A DNA stretch of 64,000 bases from Bacteroidia bacterium (GTDB lineage Bacteria > Bacteroidota > Bacteroidia > Flavobacteriales_E > Vicingaceae), in assembly GCA_030426475.1 (NCBI GenBank), contig JAUHYR010000002.1, positions 1 through 64,000 on the forward strand, read 5' to 3'. Positions 8,665 to 17,250 of the stretch are shown here, piece by piece (position 1 is the first letter of the stretch; the number at the start of each line of letters is the position of its first letter). The notes under the pieces are model-generated. The model had not been told where the DNA came from. It was given only the letters and a program-made list of their open reading frames with translations, and did no database searches. The translations under genes were made by a program, and so were the position numbers.

Positions 8665-9879
8665 ATGTCATCTTCTAAAACTGCGTTAACATTCATATTT
8701 GTTACTATTCTTGTTGATGTAATAGGTATTGGAATTATTATACCCGTTGTTCCGTCATTAATAGAAAATCTTACAGGAGAAGGACTAAGTGTAGCTGCAA
8801 AATACGGTGGATACTTAATGGTAGCTTTTGCCGGAATGCAATTTTTCTTCGCGCCAATCATGGGTGAATTGAGTGATAGATATGGAAGAAGACCTATTCT
8901 ATTAATTTCACTATTTGGCTTAGGAGTTGACTATGTTTTCCATGCTTTTGCGCCAACCATAGGGTGGTTATTTGTTGGAAGAATTTTAGCGGGAATTTGC
9001 GGAGCAAGCTTTACCGTTGCCAACGCATATATCGCAGATGTAAGCACTAAAGAAAACAAAGCAAAAAACTTTGGATTAGTAGGTGCAGCATTTGGCTTAG
9101 GGTTTATTATTGGCCCTGTAATTGGAGGAATTGCTGCAAAATGGGGAGTTCAAATGCCATTTTTAGTTGCAGCAGGCTTAACCTTGCTTAACTTTTTATT
9201 TGGGCTTTTATTTGTTCCTGAATCACTCCCAAAAGAAAAAAGAAGACCAATTAATTTCAAAAAAATGATTCCCGGGAAGTCTCTTTTACAATTAGGAACT
9301 TTTGCTGCTCTTGGTGGATTATTATTTGCATTTTTTCTTGCCAACCTTGCAGGACAATCATTACCTGCCACATGGTCTTATTTCACCATGGAAATGTTCG
9401 ACTGGACTGAAGCTGAAGTTGGTTACAGTTTAGGTGTTGTAGGATTATTAGTCGCTATCGTTCAGGCAGGATTAGTAGGTAAAATCGTAAAGAAATTCGG
9501 AACTAAAAAAACGATTTTGGGCGGTTTTGTTTTATGGAGTATAGGCATGGGGTTATACGCAGTTGCCGTTAAAGGTTGGATGTTATATCTATTTACACTT
9601 CCGTATGTGTTAGGAGGAATTGCAGGCCCTACATTACAAGGACTAATGTCCAATCAAGTGGAAGATAATGAACAGGGAATTTTACAAGGTACAATTACAA
9701 GTATGACTAGCATTACAACTATTCTTGGACCACTAATCAGTACAGGGTTATTTTACTATTTCACGGGAAAAAATCAAATTTTCTATTTTCCGGGAGCGCC
9801 TTATGCTATGGGTGCAGTGTTTTTAATTACGGCCTGTTTCTTTGCTTACTTTTCATTAAAAAAGATGCCTAAAGTTTAG
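8665..9879 (+). CDS. MFS drug:H+ antiporter, TetA-like (DHA1 family)
   Basis: 404 residues with about 12 hydrophobic segments. The loop 2-3 signature GELSDRYGRRPILL (near residue 68) and the segment GLGVDYVFHAFAPTIGWLFVGRILAGICGAS match the TCR/Tet branch of the DHA1 family. It would export a small hydrophobic compound in exchange for protons. The substrate cannot be read from the sequence; chromosomal TetA-like pumps often are not tetracycline pumps. It starts 6 nt after the secA stop with no terminator between, so it is probably co-transcribed. Its last 11 nt overlap the convergent mazG-like gene. Confidence 0.9.
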   Translation: MSSSKTALTFIFVTILVDVIGIGIIIPVVPSLIENLTGEGLSVAAKYGGYLMVAFAGMQFFFAPIMGELSDRYGRRPILLISLFGLGVDYVFHAFAPTIGWLFVGRILAGICGASFTVANAYIADVSTKENKAKNFGLVGAAFGLGFIIGPVIGGIAAKWGVQMPFLVAAGLTLLNFLFGLLFVPESLPKEKRRPINFKKMIPGKSLLQLGTFAALGGLLFAFFLANLAGQSLPATWSYFTMEMFDWTEAEVGYSLGVVGLLVAIVQAGLVGKIVKKFGTKKTILGGFVLWSIGMGLYAVAVKGWMLYLFTLPYVLGGIAGPTLQGLMSNQVEDNEQGILQGTITSMTSITTILGPLISTGLFYYFTGKNQIFYFPGAPYAMGAVFLITACFFAYFSLKKMPKV

Positions 9880-10192
9880 GGTTGTTTTTATGTCGGTCGC
9901 TATCTCGCTCGGTTTTATTCAATAGATTTTTAGTTAGTTCCTTTTCTAAATCAATTCCGGTTTGGTTTGCCAAACACATTAGTACAAATAACACATCGGC
10001 CATTTCTTGTCCCAAATCTTTTTGCTTGTCCGATTCTTTTTCGGATTGTTCGCCATATCTCCTTGCAATAATACGAGCTACCTCTCCTACTTCTTCAGTA
10101 AGCATTGCCATATTCGTTAGCTCATTAAAATATCTAACTCCAATTGTTTTTATCCAAATATCTACTTTTTGTTGCGCTTCAGTTATTGTCAT
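9869..10192 (-). CDS. MazG-like nucleotide pyrophosphohydrolase
   Basis: 107 residues. The paired acidic motifs LTEEVGEVARI (EExxE) and LGQEMADVLFVLM (ExxD) are the Mg2+ site of the all-alpha NTP-PPase (MazG/dUTPase-like) superfamily. The length fits single-domain members that hydrolyse non-canonical dNTPs to monophosphates in the cytoplasm. It is the last gene of the rsgA-dtd-lipoprotein-mazG run: its start overlaps the lipoprotein gene by 14 nt, and its stop overlaps the convergent MFS gene. Confidence 0.88.
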   Translation of the reverse strand: MTITEAQQKVDIWIKTIGVRYFNELTNMAMLTEEVGEVARIIARRYGEQSEKESDKQKDLGQEMADVLFVLMCLANQTGIDLEKELTKNLLNKTERDSDRHKNNPKL

Positions 10193-10544
10193 CTTTTACT
10201 AGTTTTTCTTCAATAGTATTAAAATCACAGTCTTGTAATTTATAATGAAAAATTGAATCATTTAATTCTAAAATTTCTAAAGAATAGTCTTTTCCCTTTC
10301 CAAAATCAAAATAGATTGCCTTGCCATCTAAAATAGATTCATAGGTTGTTTTATAACCATTTACATTTATTTTATTTTCTTCAGAAAAAATCAGGTGAAG
10401 TGCGTCAGGGTTATTTTGAAGTTCGCCATTAATCGATCTACTTTCTAATACCCACTTGCCCTGTAGTTTTTCAGAAATACTATTTTTTGTTTTACATGAA
10501 AACAGCATAAAAAATAAGGGTATATATAAAATAATTATTCTCAT
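10179..10544 (-). CDS. Small lipoprotein, lipocalin-like start
   Basis: 121 residues. A short hydrophobic N-terminus ends in the lipobox LFSC, so it is a lipoprotein exported by Sec. The mature part begins KLQGKWVLESRSING, similar to the first strand of lipocalin-like domains of Bacteroidota lipoproteins, followed by alternating strand-like stretches. No ligand or enzyme site is visible. Its ATG overlaps the dtd TGA (ATGA), and its end overlaps the mazG start by 14 nt, so it is embedded in a tightly packed operon of quality-control enzymes although it acts in the envelope. Confidence 0.75.
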   Translation of the reverse strand: MRIIILYIPLFFMLFSCKTKNSISEKLQGKWVLESRSINGELQNNPDALHLIFSEENKINVNGYKTTYESILDGKAIYFDFGKGKDYSLEILELNDSIFHYKLQDCDFNTIEEKLVKDDNN

Positions 10545-10990
10545 TCCTTGTTTTTGGAGTCGATAATAATAGTAACAGGTCCGTCATTTATTAAGCTCAC
10601 CTTCATATCTGCACCAAACTCTCCTGTTTCAACTTTTAGGTTATATTCTTTTATTTTAGTAATAAATTTTTCATACAAAGGAATTGCAATATCCGGCTTA
10701 GCTGCTTTAATAAAAGAAGGTCTGTTGCCCTTTTTAGTAGAAGCATGCAATGTAAATTGGCTAACGATTAACAACTCACCTTTTATATCTAACACGCTCA
10801 AATTCATCAATCCATTTTTATCACTAAAAACTCGCATGTTTAATATCTTGTTTGACAGCCAATCAATGTCGTCCATAGCATCTGATTCTTCAATACCCAG
10901 TAAAATCAGTAAACCATTTCTAATAGAACCAATGATTTTTTCATTTACCTTTACCTTACTTTCTTTTACTCTTTGTATAACAACTCTCAA
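10541..10990 (-). CDS. dtd: D-aminoacyl-tRNA deacylase
   Basis: 149 residues, full length for the family. DTD removes D-amino acids (and glycine misloaded on tRNA-Ala) from tRNA. The chirality-checking motifs SQFTLHAS (near residue 78) and NDGPVTI (near residue 134, the Gly-cisPro site) are both present. The start is TTG at 10990, directly after the rsgA TAA; the family's conserved N-terminus MR(x)VIQRV fits only this start. It is in an operon with rsgA upstream and the small lipoprotein downstream (4-nt overlap). Confidence 0.95.
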   Translation of the reverse strand: MRVVIQRVKESKVKVNEKIIGSIRNGLLILLGIEESDAMDDIDWLSNKILNMRVFSDKNGLMNLSVLDIKGELLIVSQFTLHASTKKGNRPSFIKAAKPDIAIPLYEKFITKIKEYNLKVETGEFGADMKVSLINDGPVTIIIDSKNKE

Positions 10991-11905
10991 TTATCTATAA
11001 TTTTCTTGTTCGTCTAAATAAATGGTTAAGTAATTCTCATATCGAAAAAAAGCAATTTCTCCTTTTTCAACAGCTTCTTTAACAGCACAGTTTGGCTCAT
11101 TAATATGTTTACAATTATGAAATTTACAGTTTACCATGTGTTTTCTAAATTCAGGAAAATAACCCGCCAATTCTTCTTTTTCAATATCATCAATCAAACC
11201 AAACCCTTTAATCCCGGGAGTATCTATAATAAACCCTCCAAAGCTTAAAGGAAACATTTCAGCAAATGTAGTGGTATGTTTTCCGCTTTGATTATAGTCA
11301 GAAATTTCAGATGTTTTCAAGCCTAAACCCGGCTCTATTTTATTAATGAAAGTTGACTTCCCCACACCTGAATTTCCGGTTAAAAGAGATGTTTTATTTT
11401 TCAATAATTTTTTAAAGGTATCTATATCGTCTTTCTCAATATATGTTTCAAAGCATTGGTAGCCTAACTCACTATAAACCGATTTCAATTCATCCAATTG
11501 CTCCATTTCCTTTTTTCCGTAAACATCTATTTTATTAAAAATAATCACTGCCGGAACATGAAACATTTCGGTTGTGAGCAAAAACCTATCAATAAACCGG
11601 GTAAAGGTTTTGGGCTGTTTCAATGTAACTATAATAATTGCCTGATCTAAATTAGAGGCAATTATGTGTTTTCGTTTAGATAAGTTGGTCGATTTTCTAA
11701 CAATATAATTTTTTCGTTCTTCTATTTCCGCAATTACCCATTCACCACCTTTTTCATTAACTTCAACTATATCACCAACTGCCACAGGGTTTGTAGCATC
11801 AATATCATCAAGACGAATTTTCCCCACCACTCTACATTTGAGCATTTCATTATTTGCTAAAACAGTGTACCAACTTCCAGTAGATTTAATTACAACACCT
11901 TTCAT
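10991..11905 (-). CDS. rsgA: Ribosome small-subunit-dependent GTPase A
   Basis: 304 residues. RsgA is a circularly permuted GTPase that checks late 30S maturation. An OB-fold comes first (residues 1-70), then the GTPase motifs in permuted order: NKIDV (G4), LLTGNSGVGKSTFIN (P-loop, G1) and DTPG (G3). The C-terminal zinc site is CKFHNCKHINEPNC. It is the first gene of the rsgA-dtd-lipoprotein-mazG operon. A TATTTTTG box on the minus strand at 11946-11939 is its likely promoter, back to back with that of gldA. Confidence 0.95.
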   Translation of the reverse strand: MKGVVIKSTGSWYTVLANNEMLKCRVVGKIRLDDIDATNPVAVGDIVEVNEKGGEWVIAEIEERKNYIVRKSTNLSKRKHIIASNLDQAIIIVTLKQPKTFTRFIDRFLLTTEMFHVPAVIIFNKIDVYGKKEMEQLDELKSVYSELGYQCFETYIEKDDIDTFKKLLKNKTSLLTGNSGVGKSTFINKIEPGLGLKTSEISDYNQSGKHTTTFAEMFPLSFGGFIIDTPGIKGFGLIDDIEKEELAGYFPEFRKHMVNCKFHNCKHINEPNCAVKEAVEKGEIAFFRYENYLTIYLDEQENYR

Positions 11906-11938
11906 TAAATAGATTACTTTCTAAGAGATTAAAGTTTT

Positions 11939-11956
11939 CAAAAATAACTACATTCG
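11939..11956. promoter_or_regulatory. Back-to-back -7 boxes for rsgA (minus) and gldA (plus)
   Basis: Minus strand 11946-11939 reads TATTTTTG (exact TAnnTTTG) for rsgA. Plus strand 11949-11956 reads TACATTCG for gldA, 18 nt before its ATG. The two boxes are 2 nt apart, so polymerases on the two promoters would exclude each other. Confidence 0.5.
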
Positions 11957-11973
11957 TCACATAAATAAAGATA

Positions 11974-12882
11974 ATGTCTATTTCCGTTAAAAATATTACC
12001 AAAATTTATGGAGAACAAAAAGCTCTAGATAATGTTTCTTTTAGCATAAAAACAGGAGAAATAGTGGGCTTTTTAGGACCTAATGGAGCAGGTAAGTCTA
12101 CCATGATGAAGATTTTGACCGGGTTTATACCTCAAACTGAAGGCGAAGCAGAAGTATGCGGGTTTAATGTGAATACACACTCCATGGACGTTAGAAAAAA
12201 AATCGGTTACTTACCTGAGCATAATCCACTTTACCTAGATATGTTTGTGAAAGAATATCTATCTTTTGTTGCGGGTCTATATAAAACCCCTAATGCTAAT
12301 GATAGAATTCAGGAAATGATTTCAACTGTTGGTCTAGAAATTGAGCAGAATAAAAAGATTGGGCAATTGTCAAAAGGGTATAGACAAAGAGTGGGTTTAG
12401 CCCAAGCATTAATTCATAATCCTGAAGTGTTAATCTTAGATGAGCCTACGACAGGTCTTGACCCTAATCAGTTAAGTGAAATTAGAGAGTTGATTAAAGA
12501 AATTGGTAAAGAAAAAACCATTATGCTATCTACTCACATTATGCAGGAAGTAGAAGCAATATGTGACAGAATTATTATCATCAATAAGGGAAAAATAGCA
12601 GCAGATGAATCAGCCATTAATATTAAACAAAAAACCAGTTCAAAAGCATCTGTAATTACTATTGAATTTGATAAAAAAATAGATTCTTCATTTTTCGACA
12701 GTATATCCAATATAAATGAAATTAAATCTATAGGTGAAAAATCATGGAAAATCATTTGTAAAACAAATGAAGATATACGAAATGAGTTATTTAAAAAAGC
12801 TGTTGAAAATGACCTAACTATATTGACTGTTCAGAAAGAAGAACAAAGACTTGAGGATGTTTTTAAAGATTTAACTAAATAA
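11974..12882 (+). CDS. gldA: Gliding-motility/T9SS-associated ABC transporter ATPase GldA
   Basis: 302 residues. Walker A is GPNGAGKST (residues about 35-43), the signature motif is QLSKGYRQRVGLAQAL, and Walker B is VLILDEPTTGLD. The C-terminal about 80 residues match the extension of GldA-type ATPases. In Flavobacterium, GldA acts with the membrane proteins GldF and GldG and is needed for gliding. The gldF and gldG genes are not next to it, as is common, so the partner is presumed elsewhere. A DrrA/NatA-type ATPase is the alternative, but the opening ISVKNITKIYGEQKALDNVS is GldA-like. Confidence 0.85.
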   Translation: MSISVKNITKIYGEQKALDNVSFSIKTGEIVGFLGPNGAGKSTMMKILTGFIPQTEGEAEVCGFNVNTHSMDVRKKIGYLPEHNPLYLDMFVKEYLSFVAGLYKTPNANDRIQEMISTVGLEIEQNKKIGQLSKGYRQRVGLAQALIHNPEVLILDEPTTGLDPNQLSEIRELIKEIGKEKTIMLSTHIMQEVEAICDRIIIINKGKIAADESAINIKQKTSSKASVITIEFDKKIDSSFFDSISNINEIKSIGEKSWKIICKTNEDIRNELFKKAVENDLTILTVQKEEQRLEDVFKDLTK

Positions 12883-12962
12883 GATTCCAATTATATCATC
12901 TAAAAAAGTAGATTTTTACAGATTTTAATCCTAATATTGTGTTTATAAATAAATCAACCATT

Positions 12963-13964
12963 ATGAAAAAACTATTAATACTCTCATCTGTTGCCATTTT
13001 CTTGGGACTTTTTACACAAAGTTGTAAGAAAGTAAAAGACGGATGTACAGCTCCAACTGCATGTAATTATGATGCATCGGCAAATAATGATGACAGATCT
13101 TGTATGTTTGCCAAAACCTGGTACAGAGACAAAGACGGTGATGGTAAAGGAACGCCAAATGAGTCGGAAGTTTCTTGTACTCAACCTGAAGGTTTTGTAG
13201 ATAACAGAATTGATGATAACGACTTAAATGTTCTTGCTAGACAAAGAGCTGTTATGATTTACAGAGGTGCTACTTGGTGTCCCCCTTGTGGAGCTTACGG
13301 AGACCCCACTAAAGAATATGTACATGGTGCGTATGGAGATGATTGTATTATTCTTTCATCACAATCTAACGATGATATTACCTCTAGTGGTGAATTTGGT
13401 TATACTTTTGGTGGCGAGTACATGACATTTGTTGGTGCTACCGGAATTCCTCACGGATTTTGGCTGGGTGAAAACTTTGCTATGGCTGACAGAGGATTTT
13501 ACACTGACGCAAATGCCAACAATAGTGCAGCAGCAGCAGATATTGATGCTATAATGGGAAATACTCCTACTGTAGGCGTTACTGCTGAAGCTAGAATTGA
13601 AGGTGGTAACATAATCATAGATACAAAGGCTGAATTTTATGCCGCAGCAGGACAAAGATATATTTCAGTATTTGTTACTGAAAATAATGTTCTTGCTGAC
13701 CAAGCACATAGTGTAAACGGAACTGTTCCGGGCATGGCACATAATCATATTATTAGAGCAACTGCAACTACTAGTGCTAGTGCTAGTTTAGGGTTAGAAT
13801 CTATGGGAACTTCTTTTGCAACAGGCGAAGAATTTGTAAACTCTTATTCTATTCCCCTTGGTTCAGGATGGAGTTCAGGAAACTTAGAAGCTGTGGTAAT
13901 GATTTGGAGCTCAACACAGCCTGACGGAATACTTAACGCATTTGTTATTCCTGTTAGTCAATAA
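12963..13964 (+). CDS. Omp28-like lipoprotein with thioredoxin-type CPPC motif
   Basis: 333 residues from the ATG at 12963; a longer frame opens 24 nt earlier but spoils the signal peptide. The N-terminus LLILSSVAIFLGLFTQSC ends in a lipoprotein Cys. Next come a Cys-rich motif (GCTAPTACNYDASANNDDRSC region) common in Bacteroidota surface proteins and a DKDGDGKG calcium-type loop. RGATWCPPCGAYG, near residue 102, is a thioredoxin-fold active site as seen in Omp28-related proteins. The remainder looks like an Ig-like Omp28 C-domain. It could act as an envelope disulfide or cytochrome-related thioredoxin or as a surface protein; the CPPC suggests redox activity. Confidence 0.78.
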   Translation: MKKLLILSSVAIFLGLFTQSCKKVKDGCTAPTACNYDASANNDDRSCMFAKTWYRDKDGDGKGTPNESEVSCTQPEGFVDNRIDDNDLNVLARQRAVMIYRGATWCPPCGAYGDPTKEYVHGAYGDDCIILSSQSNDDITSSGEFGYTFGGEYMTFVGATGIPHGFWLGENFAMADRGFYTDANANNSAAAADIDAIMGNTPTVGVTAEARIEGGNIIIDTKAEFYAAAGQRYISVFVTENNVLADQAHSVNGTVPGMAHNHIIRATATTSASASLGLESMGTSFATGEEFVNSYSIPLGSGWSSGNLEAVVMIWSSTQPDGILNAFVIPVSQ

Positions 13965-13984
13965 AAAACACTTTTTTATTTTAT

Positions 13985-14013
13985 AAAGGGAACTAATTAT
14001 AGTTCCCTTTTTT
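13985..14013 (+). terminator. Intrinsic terminator after the Omp28-like gene
   Basis: AAAGGGAACTA and TAGTTCCCTTT form an 11-bp perfect stem with a 4-nt loop, followed by more T. Confidence 0.85.
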
Positions 14014-14041
14014 ATTTTAAAGTAATTCGCTTTAAAAGTTT

Positions 14042-14068
14042 TTGAAATCTATTTATTTTCTAATTTAG
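14042..14068 (+). promoter_or_regulatory. Putative metK promoter
   Basis: TTG (14042-14044), a 16-nt gap and TAATTTAG (14061-14068). The same TAATTTAGCC box also precedes the secreted gene at 21929, which supports it as a working variant of TAnnTTTG. I see no SAM-riboswitch-like structure in the leader. Confidence 0.4.
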
Positions 14069-14096
14069 CCATCCTAAAATATTTAACACATTTAAT

Positions 14097-15353
14097 ATGT
14101 CATATTACTTCACTTCAGAATCAGTTTCAGAAGGTCATCCCGATAAAGTTGCTGATGCAATTTCAGATTCATTAATTGATAATTTTTTAGCATTTGATGC
14201 AGATTCAAAAGTAGCTTGCGAAACTTTAGTAACTACAGGACAAGTAGTATTGGCAGGAGAAGTAAAATCAAGCGCTTATCTTGATGTACAAAAAATTGCT
14301 AGAGATACCATTAATAAAATTGGTTATACAAAAAGTGAATATATGTTTGACGGAAACTCATGTGGAGTTTTCTCGGCAATTCACGAGCAATCACAAGATA
14401 TCAACCAAGGTGTGGAAAGAAAGAAAAAAGAAGAGCAAGGAGCAGGTGACCAGGGAATGATGTTTGGTTACGCAACAAATGAAACAGACAATTACATGCC
14501 CTTGGCTCTTGACTTATCACATCTACTTTTAAGAGAATTGGCAGCAATCAGAAAAGAAGGAAAACAAATGAAATACCTTCGTCCTGACAGTAAATCTCAG
14601 GTGACTATTGAGTATGGTGACGACAATAAACCTAAAAGTATCGACTCAATAGTTGTTTCAACTCAGCATGATGATTTTGATACTGAGAAAAAAATGCAGC
14701 AAAGAATTGAAAAGGATGTCAAAGAAATTTTAATTCCAAGAGTAAAAAAATTACTTCCTAAGCACATTCAAAAATTATTTACAAGCAAAATCAAATATTA
14801 CATCAACCCTACCGGTAAGTTTGTGATTGGCGGTCCTCATGGAGATACAGGTCTAACAGGAAGAAAAATTATTGTAGATACTTATGGTGGTAAAGGTGCT
14901 CATGGTGGCGGAGCATTTTCTGGAAAAGATCCTTCGAAAGTGGATAGGTCTGCTGCTTATGCAACAAGGCATATTGCTAAAAACTTAGTTGCTGCAGGAG
15001 TTTGCTCTGAAGCATTAGTTCAAGTTGCCTATGCAATTGGTGTTGCTCATCCTATGGGACTTTATGTAAATACTTACGGAACTTCAAATGTAAAAATGAG
15101 TGATGGTGAAATAGCTAAAAAACTATTAAAGCTATTTGACATGAGACCATATTCTATTGAGAAAAGGTTCAATTTAAGAACTCCTATTTATAGTGAAACT
15201 TCTGCTTATGGACACATGGGAAGAACAACAAGAACTGTTACTAAAACTTTTTCCTCTCCGGATGGAAAAACTAAAAAAGTAAAAGTGAAATTATTTCCTT
15301 GGGAAGAATTAGATTATGTTCCTAAAATCAAAAAAGAATTCGGAATTAAATAA
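14097..15353 (+). CDS. metK: S-adenosylmethionine synthetase
   Basis: 418 residues. MetK makes S-adenosylmethionine from methionine and ATP. The motifs are all present: [14 protein letters not shown] (residues 11-24), [12 protein letters not shown] (115-126), [13 protein letters not shown] (245-257) and the P-loop-like [18 protein letters not shown]. It is about 30 residues longer than the E. coli enzyme, with extra Lys-rich segments near residues 180-220 and at the C-terminus. It is monocistronic, with terminators on both sides. Confidence 0.97.
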   Translation: MSYYFTSESVSEGHPDKVADAISDSLIDNFLAFDADSKVACETLVTTGQVVLAGEVKSSAYLDVQKIARDTINKIGYTKSEYMFDGNSCGVFSAIHEQSQDINQGVERKKKEEQGAGDQGMMFGYATNETDNYMPLALDLSHLLLRELAAIRKEGKQMKYLRPDSKSQVTIEYGDDNKPKSIDSIVVSTQHDDFDTEKKMQQRIEKDVKEILIPRVKKLLPKHIQKLFTSKIKYYINPTGKFVIGGPHGDTGLTGRKIIVDTYGGKGAHGGGAFSGKDPSKVDRSAAYATRHIAKNLVAAGVCSEALVQVAYAIGVAHPMGLYVNTYGTSNVKMSDGEIAKKLLKLFDMRPYSIEKRFNLRTPIYSETSAYGHMGRTTRTVTKTFSSPDGKTKKVKVKLFPWEELDYVPKIKKEFGIK

Positions 15354-15358
15354 GCTTT

Positions 15359-15386
15359 AAAGCCTTCAAAAATTGAAGGCTTTTTT
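15359..15386. terminator. Bidirectional terminator between metK and the asparaginase gene
   Basis: AAAGCCTTCAA and TTGAAGGCTTT form an 11-bp stem with an AAA loop and a T run to the right for metK. The stop codon of the convergent asparaginase gene lies in the T run, so the hairpin falls after that gene too. Confidence 0.8.
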
Positions 15387-16416
15387 ATTCTTTAAACATT
15401 TTTACAACGATTTTACCACTTTCGGTTACATAACCTCTATACATTCCGGGAGTATTAAATGGCATAGCTATATTTCCTTCTTTATCTATAGCAATTAATC
15501 CTCCAGCCCCTTTTAATTCAACTAACTTTTCATTTACAACATAATTTGCTGCTTTATCTAATGAGTAACCTTTATATTCCATTAAAGCAGATACATCATA
15601 GGCCACTACAGACCTGATAAAGTATTCACCATGCCCGGTACAAGAAACTGCACAAGTTTTATTATTGGCGTAAGTTCCTGAGCCAATTAAAGGCGAATCT
15701 CCTACCCTATTATATTTTTTATTAGTCATGCCTCCGGTTGAAGTTCCTGATGCTAAATTTCCTTTTTTATCCAAAGCTGCTGCACCCACCGTTCCATATT
15801 TTTCATCAGGGTTTGTTTTATTAATATATCCGTCACTCTTAGAATGGTCTAACTCGATTTTTTCAGATTTTTTAACCTCTTTAACCCTTTTTAATCTTTC
15901 TTCAACTTTAAAATACTCCGGGTCAACTATTTCGATTTTTTGTTTTTTGGCAAATGCTTCCGCCCCCTTTCCTGTAAGAAGAACATGCTCTGAATTCTGT
16001 AATACTGATTTGGCAGCACTTATCGGGTTTTTAATATTGGTCACACAAGCAACTGCACCAGCATTTAGTGTTTTCCCATCCATTATAGAAGCATCCATTT
16101 CATTTTTTTCTTCATTAGTAAACACGCTCCCCTTACCAGCATTAAAAAGTGGAGAATCTTCAAGTTCTTTAATAGTTATTTCAACTGCATCTAAAGAGGT
16201 TCCTCCCGAGCTAAGTAAATCATATCCTTTTTGCAAGGCATTTTTTAACGCTTCCGTATATTCGAGTTGCTTTTCTTTAGTAAGATTATCTTCACTAATA
16301 TATCCCGCACCACCATGAATAACTAAAACACATTTTTCCATTTCAATGTTCATATTAAAGGAAGTAAATAAAAGAAAAAACAGAACTAAACTTATAATAA
16401 GTTTAAATTTATACAT
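15385..16416 (-). CDS. Exported isoaspartyl peptidase / L-asparaginase (Ntn hydrolase)
   Basis: 343 residues from the ATG at 16416. A longer open frame reaches 16575 but overlaps the divergent gene and would hide the signal sequence. The N-terminus KFKLIISLVLFFLLFTSF is a signal peptide or anchor. The domain starts with VIHGGAGY and has FNAGKGSVF, EMDASIMDG and the autocleavage site KYGTVGAA with nucleophile T209, then STGGMTNK and TGHGEYF. This is the plant-type (type 2/3) enzyme, which hydrolyses beta-aspartyl dipeptides and asparagine after self-cleavage into two chains. Export puts it in the periplasm or outer envelope, where it could scavenge damaged or dietary peptides. Confidence 0.9.
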   Translation of the reverse strand: MYKFKLIISLVLFFLLFTSFNMNIEMEKCVLVIHGGAGYISEDNLTKEKQLEYTEALKNALQKGYDLLSSGGTSLDAVEITIKELEDSPLFNAGKGSVFTNEEKNEMDASIMDGKTLNAGAVACVTNIKNPISAAKSVLQNSEHVLLTGKGAEAFAKKQKIEIVDPEYFKVEERLKRVKEVKKSEKIELDHSKSDGYINKTNPDEKYGTVGAAALDKKGNLASGTSTGGMTNKKYNRVGDSPLIGSGTYANNKTCAVSCTGHGEYFIRSVVAYDVSALMEYKGYSLDKAANYVVNEKLVELKGAGGLIAIDKEGNIAMPFNTPGMYRGYVTESGKIVVKMFKE

Positions 16417-16448
16417 ATATAGAATTTTATCATCTTTACGGTGAATAA

Positions 16449-17228
16449 ATGAAAAAGTTATTTCACAGAGCATACCATTACCTTTTACATTCCTTTTCTG
16501 CAAAAACATTACACGGAACACATTCTCCTTTTGTATATGATTATTTAGAACAAGTAGTGTATAACCCCTATCCATTTTATGTTTTTGACATAATTGAATC
16601 GCTTAGAGCTCAATTGTTACTTAATCAAAATATCGTATATATAAATGATTTTGGAACAGGAATTTCCAAAAAAAAGAAAGTCTTTACTATTGCCAATAAG
16701 AGCCTAAAGCCGGCTAAGCAAGCCCAACTTCTCTTTAAAACGGTAAATCATTTTAAATCAATTGAAATTATTGAATTAGGAACTTCCTTAGGAATAACAA
16801 GTATGTATTTATCCAAAACCTCAAAAAAATCATTTTTAAATACATTTGAAGGTAGTGAAGAAGTGGCAAAAATTGCCGAACAAAACTTCAGAAAATTTAA
16901 AGAAAATAACATTAATATACATATTGGAAATATAAACGAAACACTTCCTAAATATTTAAACTCAACAGAAAAAATTGATTTCGTATTATTTGATGCCAAT
17001 CATACATATAAAGCCACTTTAAATTACTTCAATTGGTGTTTGAGTAAATCTAATGAAAATACCATTTTTGTGTTTGATGATATTTATTGGTCGCCTGAAA
17101 TGACAAAAGCCTGGAATGAAATTAAAAACAATAGTAAAGTAACTATGAGCATTGATTTTTATCATTTGGGCATTATTTTCTTTAAAACAGTTCATGAAAA
17201 GCAACATTTTAAAATAAAGTTAAAGTGA
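16449..17228 (+). CDS. Class I SAM-dependent methyltransferase (O-methyltransferase-like)
   Basis: 259 residues. [18 protein letters not shown] (residues about 100-117) is the glycine-rich SAM-binding motif [12 protein letters not shown] follows as motif II, and [13 protein letters not shown] as the acidic post-motif. This order is like that of class I O-methyltransferases. The first 80 residues, with [17 protein letters not shown], are shared by a group of Bacteroidota proteins of unknown substrate. It is divergent from the asparaginase gene (32 nt apart), and 22 nt separate it from the ABC ATPase gene downstream. Confidence 0.85.
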   Translation: MKKLFHRAYHYLLHSFSAKTLHGTHSPFVYDYLEQVVYNPYPFYVFDIIESLRAQLLLNQNIVYINDFGTGISKKKKVFTIANKSLKPAKQAQLLFKTVNHFKSIEIIELGTSLGITSMYLSKTSKKSFLNTFEGSEEVAKIAEQNFRKFKENNINIHIGNINETLPKYLNSTEKIDFVLFDANHTYKATLNYFNWCLSKSNENTIFVFDDIYWSPEMTKAWNEIKNNSKVTMSIDFYHLGIIFFKTVHEKQHFKIKLK

Positions 17229-17250
17229 TTTATTACCTTCACTTCGGATT

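Noticed and set aside
10548-11000. A 150-residue plus-strand open frame opposite dtd
   Set aside because: dtd on the minus strand has all family motifs; the opposite frame has no recognisable domain or promoter.
14069-14096. SAM riboswitch before metK
   Set aside because: The leader is under 40 nt, AT-rich and shows no paired arms; it is too short for known SAM-sensing folds.
15728-16318. A 196-residue plus-strand open frame opposite the asparaginase gene
   Set aside because: It is the antisense shadow of a well-conserved Ntn hydrolase; codon pattern and motifs support only the minus strand.
16417-16575. N-terminal extension of the asparaginase by 53 residues
   Set aside because: It would overlap the divergent methyltransferase gene by more than 120 nt and place the signal peptide internally.
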